DNA of 44,904 bases from assembly GCA_963626545.1 (NCBI GenBank), contig CAVFYJ010000015.1, positions 1 to 44,904 of the forward strand, read 5' to 3'. A model generated the notes under the pieces. It had not been told where the DNA came from, searched no databases, and saw only the letters and a list, made by a program, of their open reading frames with translations. The DNA comes from Anthropogastromicrobium sp963626545 (lineage in GTDB: Bacteria > Bacillota > Clostridia > Lachnospirales > Lachnospiraceae). Numbering within the stretch: position 1 is the first letter of the stretch; the number at the start of each line of letters is the position of its first letter. This document shows, in pieces, positions 25,002-32,242 of this stretch. Both the position numbers and the translations under genes were made by a program.

Positions 25002-26183
25002 ATGCGCAAGAGAAAAACAGGACAAACCCTGCATCTGAGCAATCTTAATTTTAAGATTATACTATACGCATTGATACTGAGTATTATCGGTATCTTTATG
25101 GTTCACAGCGCGACGCAGAATGAAGCTGTAACCGGAATGTTTACGACCACACAAAAACAGATCCTTGGAATGGTCGTCGGAATTGTCCTCATGGTGATTC
25201 TGACCTGTATTGATTACCATAAGTTGATCAAATATTCGATTGTCTTTTATGCAATCAGTATGGCACTTTTGATTTATGTAAAATACATCAATCCGTTAAA
25301 TATCAGTAATGCAAACCGTTGGATGCATCTGCCGGGTTTTGGTACGATTCAGCCCTCCGAGTTTTCAAAGGTAGCAGTTGTGCTGATGGCGGTGTTTGTG
25401 TTGATTCGCATTCAAAAGCGCATTAACAACGTCTTTTATTTGCTCGCTTATTTTGTTGTGACAGGTGTAACTGTTTATCTGGTCTATGTCGAGCCGGACC
25501 TTTCCACCTCTATGATCATTGTCTGTGCACTTGCAGCGATGGTATTTGTATGCGGAATTAGCTGGAAATGGGTAGGCGGTGTGCTTGGTGTAGTCGCCAT
25601 TTGTGCGGCAGCGCTTCTGTTTTGCATTTACGAACCAGAGCAAAAGACACTTAACTGGTTTATCGATAAGGAGATTCTCCAGCAGTATCAGGTGAACCGT
25701 ATCAATTCGTATTTCTTCCCGGAGGATTACCCCGATCAGACGCGCCAACAGTTAAATTCGGTCATGGCGATTGGCGGTGGTCAGTTGACCGGAAAGGGAC
25801 TAAACAATTCGACTTATGAATCCGTAAAAAACGGAAATTTTCTGTCAGAGGAACAGTGCGACTTTATTTTCGCTGTTGTGGGAGAAGAGCTGGGTTTTGC
25901 AGGAAGTGCATTTATCATATTGATTTATCTGCTGCTATTTATTGAGGGACTAAGGATCGCAGGGCGAAGCCCCGATCTGGAAGGAAAGCTTATTGCCAGC
26001 GGATTTGTCACAATGCTGCTAGTCCAGTGCTTTATCAATATGGGAGTAGCGATGCTGCTTCTTCCAAATACGGGAACACCGCTTCCATTTATCAGCGCAG
26101 GTATGAGTTCGTTAATCAGCACATACATCATGATGGGAATCCTGCTGAATATCAGCATGCACAGAAAAATGAAAGTGTTCTGA
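25002..26183 (+). CDS. rodA: RodA/FtsW/SpoVE family glycosyltransferase (SEDS)
   Basis: A 393-residue polytopic SEDS peptidoglycan polymerase. The ATG at 25002 is preferred to an upstream in-frame ATG inside minE because AAAGGAAG (24985-24992) precedes it. About ten hydrophobic segments are visible. Signatures include NRWMHLPGFGTIQPSEFSK, YVEPDLSTSMII and EEQCDFIFAVVGEELGF (with the Asp found in SEDS active sites). Near the end, PNTGTPLPFISAGMSS is the usual P(x)TG(x)xLPFxSYGGSS motif but with AGM in place of YGG. Its place beside mreC, mreD and PBP2 favours RodA over FtsW, although SEDS subtypes cannot be separated safely by eye. Confidence 0.9.
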   Translation: MRKRKTGQTLHLSNLNFKIILYALILSIIGIFMVHSATQNEAVTGMFTTTQKQILGMVVGIVLMVILTCIDYHKLIKYSIVFYAISMALLIYVKYINPLNISNANRWMHLPGFGTIQPSEFSKVAVVLMAVFVLIRIQKRINNVFYLLAYFVVTGVTVYLVYVEPDLSTSMIIVCALAAMVFVCGISWKWVGGVLGVVAICAAALLFCIYEPEQKTLNWFIDKEILQQYQVNRINSYFFPEDYPDQTRQQLNSVMAIGGGQLTGKGLNNSTYESVKNGNFLSEEQCDFIFAVVGEELGFAGSAFIILIYLLLFIEGLRIAGRSPDLEGKLIASGFVTMLLVQCFINMGVAMLLLPNTGTPLPFISAGMSSLISTYIMMGILLNISMHRKMKVF

Positions 26184-26264
26184 TCTATTTATAGAGTCCA
26201 TTTATCGCGTATCCATAAGCGCGTTACTCGATGGAACAGCAACTATTTTATTGGAGGTATCATT

Positions 26265-26666
26265 ATGAATATCGGTTTTATAGCAGACGATTCCAAAAAG
26301 AAACTGATGCAGAATTTCTGCATCGCATACAGAGGCATCTTAAATAAGCATAGCCTCTATGCAACGGGAACGACCGGAAGACTGATCGAGGAGGCAACAA
26401 CCCTGTCGGTCAATAAGTTTCTTGAGGGCCTATTGGGCGGTGAGCAGCAGTTTGCGTCTCAGATCGAAAATAATAGCATGGATCTGGTATTTTACTTCCG
26501 TGATCCAGGAGAAGTCAGCCCGAGCAATACAAAGAGAGTACAGAGAGTGCTGCATCTTTGCGATATCTATAGCATTCCGTTGGCAACCAACCTGGCAACC
26601 GCCGAGCTTTTGATCCGTTCCCTTGACAGCGGCGACCTTGAGTGGAGAGAGGCATACCGTTCATGA
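26265..26666 (+). CDS. mgsA: Methylglyoxal synthase-like protein with altered active site
   Basis: A 133-residue protein with the methylglyoxal synthase fold: LYATGTTGRLIEEAT, LGGEQQFASQI, FRDPGEV and SIPLATNLATAELLI all match the family. Methylglyoxal synthase converts dihydroxyacetone phosphate to methylglyoxal and phosphate. Against E. coli MgsA, recalled from memory, several active-site residues differ: Asp71 in GGDQQ is Glu60 here, His19 in AHD is Asp8, and the PHDPD segment with His98 and Asp101 reads SPSNTKR. Asp91 (WDP) is kept as Asp80. It may be a low-activity or regulatory homologue. GGAGG (26253-26257) precedes the ATG, and the stop overlaps the next start (ATGA). Confidence 0.85.
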   Translation: MNIGFIADDSKKKLMQNFCIAYRGILNKHSLYATGTTGRLIEEATTLSVNKFLEGLLGGEQQFASQIENNSMDLVFYFRDPGEVSPSNTKRVQRVLHLCDIYSIPLATNLATAELLIRSLDSGDLEWREAYRS

Positions 26667-27631
26667 GAAAAAAGCAGATCATTTGCGCACTGGCGGCGCT
26701 TCTTCTATGTGGTTCCGCCGGTGCAGCAGGCTGTGCCAGCGCGTCTCCTGCGCTTCTTGATGGCTTTGGAACGCATCTGGATACGTTAATGACGTCAAAG
26801 GACAAGCTTTCAAGGCTGGATGGTGCAGCCACAGGCCTGTGTGTGATCGAAAATGAAGATGAATTTTCAGAAGATGACATAGAAGCGCCAGCCGGTGCAT
26901 TATTTAATATTACCGATCAGAAAACACTTTACAGCAAAAATGCAAATGATGAGCGCGAGATTGCCAGTATCACAAAGATTATGACAGCGCTTCTCGCTAT
27001 GAAATATGCCGATTTGAGTCAGGAGATCACGATTTCCTATACACCGGAAGGTCTCGAGAGCAGTGCTGTTTTGTGTGGTTTTGAGCCGGGAGACAAGATG
27101 CTGTTATCTAGTTTATTAAGTGCTGCGTTAATCTATTCGGGAAATGATGCGGCGATCGACATTGCGATTGCTGTTTCTGGTTCACAGGAGGCCTTTGTTG
27201 ATTTGATGAACCAGGAGTGCAAGGAGCTGATGACGAGTCACACGCATTTTGCAAATCCGACCGGTTTGACACAGTCTAAGCATTACTCTTCGGTGTATGA
27301 TGTGTATCTGATGTTTCAGGAGTGCTTAAAGTATCCAACTTTCCGTGATATCATCGCAAGGGGGTCTTTTTTGTGCTATTACACAAATGCAGCCGGAGAG
27401 AATGTCACCAAAAGCTTTAACAGCACGAACCAGTATCTGGTTGGTGCTTACACGCCGCCGTCCGGCGTTACGATCGTTGGCGGTAAGACTGGACACACGA
27501 ATACGGCCGGATATAACCTTGTGCTGCTTGTTCAGGACAGCCATCACAAGGAGTACATAGCCGTGATTCTCGGTGCAGAGTCAAAAGACGAACTGTATAA
27601 TCAGATGAACACATTGCTGTCGAAAATTTGA
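26663..27631 (+). CDS. D-alanyl-D-alanine carboxypeptidase (DacF type)
   Basis: A 322-residue class C low-molecular-weight PBP that trims the terminal D-Ala of peptidoglycan stems. The start overlaps the mgsA-like stop as ATGA, with GGAGAGAGG upstream. The N terminus is a signal peptide ending in AGAAGC, a possible lipobox that would make it a lipoprotein. The active site shows SITK (Ser102, Lys105), SGND for the SxN motif, and KTGHTN (Lys275). The extra C-terminal domain typical of PBP5/6 is absent or very short. Coupling to the mgsA-like gene is unusual. Confidence 0.94.
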   Translation: MRKKQIICALAALLLCGSAGAAGCASASPALLDGFGTHLDTLMTSKDKLSRLDGAATGLCVIENEDEFSEDDIEAPAGALFNITDQKTLYSKNANDEREIASITKIMTALLAMKYADLSQEITISYTPEGLESSAVLCGFEPGDKMLLSSLLSAALIYSGNDAAIDIAIAVSGSQEAFVDLMNQECKELMTSHTHFANPTGLTQSKHYSSVYDVYLMFQECLKYPTFRDIIARGSFLCYYTNAAGENVTKSFNSTNQYLVGAYTPPSGVTIVGGKTGHTNTAGYNLVLLVQDSHHKEYIAVILGAESKDELYNQMNTLLSKI

Positions 27632-27659
27632 TAATTTTATAAAATTTTCTATTTTTAGC

Positions 27660-27688
27660 TTGCTTTATTCGGCAAAATATACTATACT
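27660..27688 (+). promoter_or_regulatory. Promoter for the small P-loop gene
   Basis: TTGCTT (27660-27665), a 17-base spacer and TATACT (27683-27688). Two further overlapping TATAC boxes (27678-27683 and 27688-27693) flank it at 5-base steps. Confidence 0.6.
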
Positions 27689-27752
27689 ATACGCAAGAGC
27701 TACCATTGGTCTTAAGTATAAAAGACTAATTCATATAAGGAGGATCAAGCAT

Positions 27753-28172
27753 ATGGTTCAGATTATTTCAGGCAAGAAGGGCAAGGGAAAAACAAAGTAT
27801 CTGTTAGACAGCGTAAACGGTGCTGTTGCATCTGCGCAGGGAAGCGTAGTATATCTGGATAAGACCGCAAAGCACATGTATGAGCTGAGCAACAAGGTTC
27901 GTTTGATTAATGTTTCGGATTATGGAATCAATTCCTACGATGCATTTATCGGATTTGTCAGTGGAATCATTTCTCAGGATCACGATCTCGAGAAAATGTA
28001 TTTTGACAGCTTCTTAAAGATCGCGTGTCTCGAGGGCGCCGACATCACAGAAGCAGTTAAGACGCTGGAAGCGATTTCTGCAAAGTTCGGAGTTGATTTT
28101 GTTTTGAGTGTTTCTGCAGATGCAACCGAATTGTCCGATGAAGTAAAGTCACACATCATCGTATCTCTGTAA
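27753..28172 (+). CDS. Small P-loop NTPase-like protein of unknown function
   Basis: A 139-residue protein starting at ATG 27753 behind a strong AAGGAGG (27737-27743); an upstream in-frame ATG lies inside the promoter region and is rejected. It begins with a beta strand and Walker A, SGKKGKGKTKYLL (residues 6-18), followed by SVVYLDKTAKHMYEL, reminiscent of a Walker B-like strand but without an obvious catalytic Glu. A hydrophobic strand (VDFVLSVSAD) lies near the end. No membrane segment is present. It is too short for a full AAA+ or PilT ATPase, although such small proteins are sometimes labelled PilT-like. It has its own promoter and terminator. I do not recognise a function. Confidence 0.85.
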   Translation: MVQIISGKKGKGKTKYLLDSVNGAVASAQGSVVYLDKTAKHMYELSNKVRLINVSDYGINSYDAFIGFVSGIISQDHDLEKMYFDSFLKIACLEGADITEAVKTLEAISAKFGVDFVLSVSADATELSDEVKSHIIVSL

Positions 28173-28233
28173 GATGTAAAAAAGGTATTTTTTGCCGCAG
28201 CGTATCAAACACATGGAGAAAGATTCTATGTAG

Positions 28234-28261
28234 GAAGGAGCCGTTTAGGCTCCTTCTTTTT
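28234..28261 (+). terminator. Rho-independent terminator after the P-loop gene
   Basis: A 9-pair stem, GAAGGAGCC (28234-28242) with GGCTCCTTC (28248-28256), and a 5-base loop, followed by TTTTT. It acts on the plus strand; the left flank has no A run, so it should not stop the opposing gene. Confidence 0.85.
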
Positions 28262-28264
28262 GAA

Positions 28265-28477
28265 TTATTCCTCTCCAATACCGCGAATGCGTCCATACAG
28301 GGAAAGCATATACAGTCCTCCCAATCCTACGATTGCATAGATGATGCGAGTCAGAAGCGACATGCTTCCAAAGAGCCATGCAACCAGATCAAACTTGAAA
28401 AAGCCAATCAGTCCCCAGTTTACTGCTCCGATTACTACAACAGCCAGCACAATATAATCCCATACTTTTGAATTCAT
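28265..28477 (-). CDS. DUF378 family small membrane protein
   Basis: A 70-residue protein with two hydrophobic helices (about residues 8-26 and 36-60). The stretch VVIGAVNWGLIGFFKFDLVAWLFG is typical of DUF378, a small membrane family without a known function. GAGAGG stands ahead of the ATG on the minus strand. It is convergent with the P-loop gene and divergent from the HlyD-like gene. Confidence 0.88.
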   Translation of the reverse strand: MNSKVWDYIVLAVVVIGAVNWGLIGFFKFDLVAWLFGSMSLLTRIIYAIVGLGGLYMLSLYGRIRGIGEE

Positions 28478-28594
28478 AATAACCTCTCATTCTGCCGCAA
28501 ACGGCTTTGTTCTTCTTTGTTATTCGTTCTTAGTTTTTCATCGTGAAGGTATTTTATACATCTGTAAAAAAACTATTTCTTTTTTTGTGAAAAC

Positions 28595-28603
28595 TGTTAT
28601 AAT
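28595..28603 (+). promoter_or_regulatory. Extended -10 promoter for the HlyD-like/sepF operon
   Basis: TG-T-TATAAT is a perfect extended -10 box, 51 bases before the HlyD-like start. No clear -35 is present, only a T-rich stretch. Confidence 0.65.
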
Positions 28604-28653
28604 AAAAACGATATCCGGCGCTGCGGCACCGGAAGAGAAAGGCAGGATACCGG

Positions 28654-30081
28654 ATGGCAGAAAAAAACAATAAAGTAATCCGTTACAAAAACCGGTGGCA
28701 CGGCAGCGTAATTGGGTTTCTTTTCCTTTTTATTTTCGTATACTTGATTGTACAGTTGTATTTTTTCTTTACAAAGGAGAAAATCAGTATTTTCGAGGTA
28801 CAGGAGAAGGCATTGTACTCGATCGCAACGGATTACAGAGGATTTATCACACGGGATGAGCAGGTTGTGGCAGTGTCAAAGGATGCATACGTAAATTATT
28901 CCGTGCGCGAAGGACTAAAAGCAGCACTTGGCAGCACGATCTACACGACACAGGATATCAGTGCGATCACAGATGCATTAGTAAAGGAGTACAGCAGTGC
29001 GCAGGTATTAAGCACCTCAAGCATTAATACGCTTAAGACAAAGCTTGAAAAGGCGGCAAGACACGATTTAGATTCAAATTTTTCACTTGCCTATCAGGAT
29101 AAAAATGACTTGGAGGTATCGGTGTTTGATGCCTATCTGATGGTGGCATCCGATGCGCTTGAAGGTTTTTCATCAGAAGATGCGTATTGTGTGAAGAGTG
29201 ATCAGAGTGGATACATTTTGTTTCGTACAGACAGTTACGATGGCTATACACCCGAGGATGTGACGCTTGCTTGCTTTGATGAGGATGCCTATTCAATGAA
29301 GGTATATGGAAACGGGGAGCAGCGAAGCAAGGGCGATTTTGCCTATAAACTGGTTCCAGACGATTCATTTAGCATTACGTTTCCGATCAGCGAGACCGAT
29401 GCCGCACGCTATCGAAACAAAAAGTATCTTTCAATTGAGCTGACTTCGATCGGTGTGACGGTAAATGGTGCATTTGATATTCACACCGCATCGGATGGAA
29501 CTACGATGGCGACGGTTTCTCTGAATAAATATGGTTCCAGCTATCTGACCGAGCGATTTGCTGATTTTAAGATTGCAGAGGATGATATCAAGGGCTATAA
29601 GATTCCGAAATCAGCGGTGCTTAGCAAGGATTTTCTTGTTGTGCCGGAGCAATATGTGATCAATTCCGAGTCGAGCGGTGTCGGTGTCTTTAAGGAAGTG
29701 ATTCAGTCCGATGGCAGTGCACAGGCTGTATTTACAAGAGTTTCGATCTATGCAAAACAGGGAAACAGTTATTACATTGCGGCGTCTAGCCTGACAACAG
29801 ACGATTATTTAATCGGAGCAAGTGTGGAAAAGAGTGATGATGGAACGGAAACCATCACAACGAATGTGACAGATCGTCGTCTGATCGCCGTATCGGCACC
29901 ATTGTCGGGTGTTTATAGTGTAAACAAAGGCTACTGTATTTTCCGTCAGGTGGATATTTTAAGTGAGACAAGTGACAACAACTACTATATTATTAATACA
30001 GGTACCTATTATGGATTATCTGCGTACGACCGCATTATTTTGAATGCCGGTCTCGTGACAGAAAATCAGATTATCTATTAA
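28654..30081 (+). CDS. HlyD-like single-pass membrane protein
   Basis: A 475-residue protein with a basic cytoplasmic start, one strong membrane helix (about residues 18-40) and a large extracellular part. After the helix comes a segment like HlyD-family adaptors (YSIATDYRGFITRDEQVV), a helical region (about 95-145), and then beta-rich text such as SDQSGYIL, IPKSAVLSKDFLVVPEQYV and the C-terminal NTGTYYGLSAYDRIILNAG, which resembles the last strands of membrane-fusion proteins. There is no transporter gene beside it. It sits 36 bases upstream of yggS, sepF and ylmH and probably shares their promoter, suggesting a link to division or the envelope (inference). Function not established. Confidence 0.75.
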   Translation: MAEKNNKVIRYKNRWHGSVIGFLFLFIFVYLIVQLYFFFTKEKISIFEVQEKALYSIATDYRGFITRDEQVVAVSKDAYVNYSVREGLKAALGSTIYTTQDISAITDALVKEYSSAQVLSTSSINTLKTKLEKAARHDLDSNFSLAYQDKNDLEVSVFDAYLMVASDALEGFSSEDAYCVKSDQSGYILFRTDSYDGYTPEDVTLACFDEDAYSMKVYGNGEQRSKGDFAYKLVPDDSFSITFPISETDAARYRNKKYLSIELTSIGVTVNGAFDIHTASDGTTMATVSLNKYGSSYLTERFADFKIAEDDIKGYKIPKSAVLSKDFLVVPEQYVINSESSGVGVFKEVIQSDGSAQAVFTRVSIYAKQGNSYYIAASSLTTDDYLIGASVEKSDDGTETITTNVTDRRLIAVSAPLSGVYSVNKGYCIFRQVDILSETSDNNYYIINTGTYYGLSAYDRIILNAGLVTENQIIY

Positions 30082-30117
30082 GATTCGATAACGAATAGGG
30101 CAAGGAGGAATTGTAAA

Positions 30118-30798
30118 ATGGTAAGTGAAAACTTAAAACAGGTAAGAAACAATATTGCGGCAGCCTGCGCGCGTGCTGGCAGAGATCCAAAAGATGTGCT
30201 GCTTGTCGCAGTCAGCAAGACAAAGCCGGTTTCGCTGATTGAGGAGGCAATTGAGGCTGGTCAGGATACCTTTGGCGAAAACAAGGTACAGGAGATGTGC
30301 GATAAGATGGAGGTACTTCCAAAGCAGTTAAAGTGGCACATGATCGGTCATCTGCAGCGTAATAAGGTAAAATACATCGCTGGAAAGGTTGAATTGATTC
30401 ATTCAGTGGACAGCCTTCGCCTGGCAGAGCAGATCAGCAATGAGGCGCAAAAGTTAGCCATCGAGATTCCAGTTCTCTTAGAGGTGAATGTGGCAAGAGA
30501 GGAAAGTAAGTTTGGATTCTTCATAGAAGAAGTAGAAAATGCCTGCCGAGCAATTTCTGTCATGCCAGGAATCTGTGTGAAAGGTCTCATGACGAGTGCA
30601 CCTTTTGTAGAGAACGCGGAGGATAATCGCAAATATTTTAAAAAATTATATGAATTAGCGGTTGACATTCAGAGTAAAAACATTGATAATATATCAATGA
30701 GGGAGCTATCTATGGGCATGACCGGCGATTATGTTGTTGCAGTTGAAGAAGGCGCAACGATTGTGAGAGTGGGAACTGGCATATTTGGTTCACGATAA
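30118..30798 (+). CDS. yggS: YggS/YlmE family PLP homeostasis protein
   Basis: A 226-residue fold-type III PLP-binding protein that maintains free PLP levels. Visible are VAVSKTKP with the PLP lysine (Lys34), the FGENKVQEM loop, WHMIGHLQRNK, LLEVNVAREESKFGF, LMTSAPF, and MGMTGDYVVAVEEGATIVRVGTGIFG, which is the standard SMGMSxDxxxAI(xE)GxTxVRIGxxIFG ending. AAGGAGG (30102-30108) precedes the ATG. The yggS-sepF-ylmH order is a well-known part of the Firmicute division cluster. Confidence 0.96.
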   Translation: MVSENLKQVRNNIAAACARAGRDPKDVLLVAVSKTKPVSLIEEAIEAGQDTFGENKVQEMCDKMEVLPKQLKWHMIGHLQRNKVKYIAGKVELIHSVDSLRLAEQISNEAQKLAIEIPVLLEVNVAREESKFGFFIEEVENACRAISVMPGICVKGLMTSAPFVENAEDNRKYFKKLYELAVDIQSKNIDNISMRELSMGMTGDYVVAVEEGATIVRVGTGIFGSR

Positions 30799-30817
30799 CA
30801 CAAGAAGGAGAACAGGA

Positions 30818-31372
30818 ATGGGTTTTTTAGATGGTTTTTTAAATAAGATGAATTTTTCTTCCACAGACGAGTACGATGGAGATTATGACGATATGGATAT
30901 GACAGAAGAAAACGAAGAAGAGGAGGAAACCGCAGCAAGCGCAGCTGAGGAGAAGAAGGCTGAGCCAGAAGCTCCAAAGACCGAGTCTGCACTGGCTTCT
31001 TCCGCGGCAACATTCCGCAAGAAGCAGCCAAAGACTTCCACAAGCAAGGTGGTTCCAATGAACGGTGTTATGAAACAGTCAGAAGTATGCATGATCATTC
31101 CGAAGGAGTACAACGATACTAAGGAGATCGCTGAAATCCTGCTTTCAGGAAAGACGGTTGTGCTGAACATGGAAGCTATGAATTTGGATACGGCTCAGCG
31201 TGTCATCGACTTTATATCCGGTGCATGTTTCACCATGGGTGGAAACCTGCAGAAAGTCTCCAAGAAGATCATTATCGCAACACCAAGCAACGTAGAGCTG
31301 TCTGGTGATTTCACTGAGCTGCTTGGCGATGACGATTCATCTGATCTTTCCTCTTACAGCTTAAAGGTGTGA
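30818..31372 (+). CDS. sepF: Cell division protein SepF
   Basis: A 184-residue SepF, which tethers and aligns FtsZ filaments at the membrane. The ATG at 30818 (AAGGAG at 30805-30810) gives MGFLDGFLNKMNF, the amphipathic membrane-binding helix. An acidic and Ala/Glu-rich linker spans about residues 14-70. The C-terminal DUF552 domain includes MIIPKEYNDTKEIAEILLSGKTVVLNMEAM and RVIDFISGACFTMGGNLQKVSKKIIIATPSNVEL. The linker is longer than in many SepF proteins. ylmH follows 4 bases later. Confidence 0.96.
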   Translation: MGFLDGFLNKMNFSSTDEYDGDYDDMDMTEENEEEEETAASAAEEKKAEPEAPKTESALASSAATFRKKQPKTSTSKVVPMNGVMKQSEVCMIIPKEYNDTKEIAEILLSGKTVVLNMEAMNLDTAQRVIDFISGACFTMGGNLQKVSKKIIIATPSNVELSGDFTELLGDDDSSDLSSYSLKV

Positions 31373-31376
31373 TGAG

Positions 31377-32135
31377 ATGAATAAGGAGGAACAGATGATT
31401 TGCAGCCATCTGCTGGATTTGGCAGAGGTCTGCGACAGAAGAGGGTACCCGATGGGCAGCGATTTTCTGACGCTCAATGAGCAGAATCTGTTTTTGGCTT
31501 TTGCAAAGGACAAGCTTCCGCCAGTCTCGATGAGTCTGTGTGGCGGCTATGAACTTGCCGAACGAAAGATTATATTTTACAAGCCATTAGGAGTTGGGGA
31601 GGAATACCCGGCTCCTATCTCTTTATTATCGGTTCAGCCGTTAATGAAGAAGTTTTCCGAGGAACTGACGCACCGCGATTATTTGGGTGCGTTGATGAAT
31701 CTTGGCATTTCGAGGGCAAAAACAGGTGATATTATCGTGCAGGACATGCAGGCGTATCTGATCGTGTCCGAGTCCATTGCGGATTATATCTGCGAAAATC
31801 TGACAAGAATCCGTCATACAAGTGTTATGTGCAAGCAGATTGACTGGCAGGAATTTGACTATGTGCCAAAGGTAAAGGAAGTCACAGGAAGCATCGCTTC
31901 GGTGCGTCTTGATGCGGTGATTGGTCTTGCCTTTTCTCAGTCTCGAAGCAAGCTGACTGCCTATATCAGCGAGGAAAAGGTGCAGGTCAATGGCAAGGTC
32001 ATCACGTCAAATGCATATACACTGAAAGAAAATGATCTGATTTCTGTGCGCGGACTTGGAAAGTTTCGCTATAAGGGAACCTCAGCCGTCACCAAAAAGG
32101 GCAGGCTGATGGCAACGGTAGAAGTTTTTATTTGA
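31377..32135 (+). CDS. ylmH: YlmH family S4-domain RNA-binding protein
   Basis: A 252-residue YlmH-like protein. The C-terminal S4 RNA-binding domain runs over about residues 178-240 (VRLDAVIGLAFSQSRSKL, then KVQVNGKVITS and KENDLISVRGLGKFRY). YlmH relatives bind ribosomal RNA and have been linked to ribosome rescue in B. subtilis. The ATG at 31377 gives MNKEEQM, which looks like relatives, but the first codons themselves contain AAGGAGG (31383-31389), ideally placed for a second ATG at 31395; that could be the real start, leaving 246 residues. Confidence 0.9.
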   Translation: MNKEEQMICSHLLDLAEVCDRRGYPMGSDFLTLNEQNLFLAFAKDKLPPVSMSLCGGYELAERKIIFYKPLGVGEEYPAPISLLSVQPLMKKFSEELTHRDYLGALMNLGISRAKTGDIIVQDMQAYLIVSESIADYICENLTRIRHTSVMCKQIDWQEFDYVPKVKEVTGSIASVRLDAVIGLAFSQSRSKLTAYISEEKVQVNGKVITSNAYTLKENDLISVRGLGKFRYKGTSAVTKKGRLMATVEVFI

Positions 32136-32136
32136 T

Positions 32137-32197
32137 GAAGAAAAGACACGACATAAAGTGAAAGAAAAGATACAAAGCGAAAGAAAAGATACAAAGT
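32137..32197 (+). repeat. 19-base A-rich tandem repeat
   Basis: Two near-identical copies of GAAAGAAAAGATACAAAGC (32160-32178 and 32179-32197) follow a degenerate earlier copy (32137-32159). They lie between ylmH and aroB. No function is apparent. Confidence 0.75.
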
Positions 32198-32242
32198 GAA
32201 ATCGCTATCGAAACATAGTTGTATAAGAAAGAGAGGAACACG

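Noticed and set aside
27612..27660. AT-only inverted repeat after the carboxypeptidase as a terminator
   Set aside because: The stem has only A-T pairs and would be unstable.
32137..32197. CRISPR-like repeat array
   Set aside because: Units are directly adjacent with no spacers and are A-rich; this is a simple tandem repeat.
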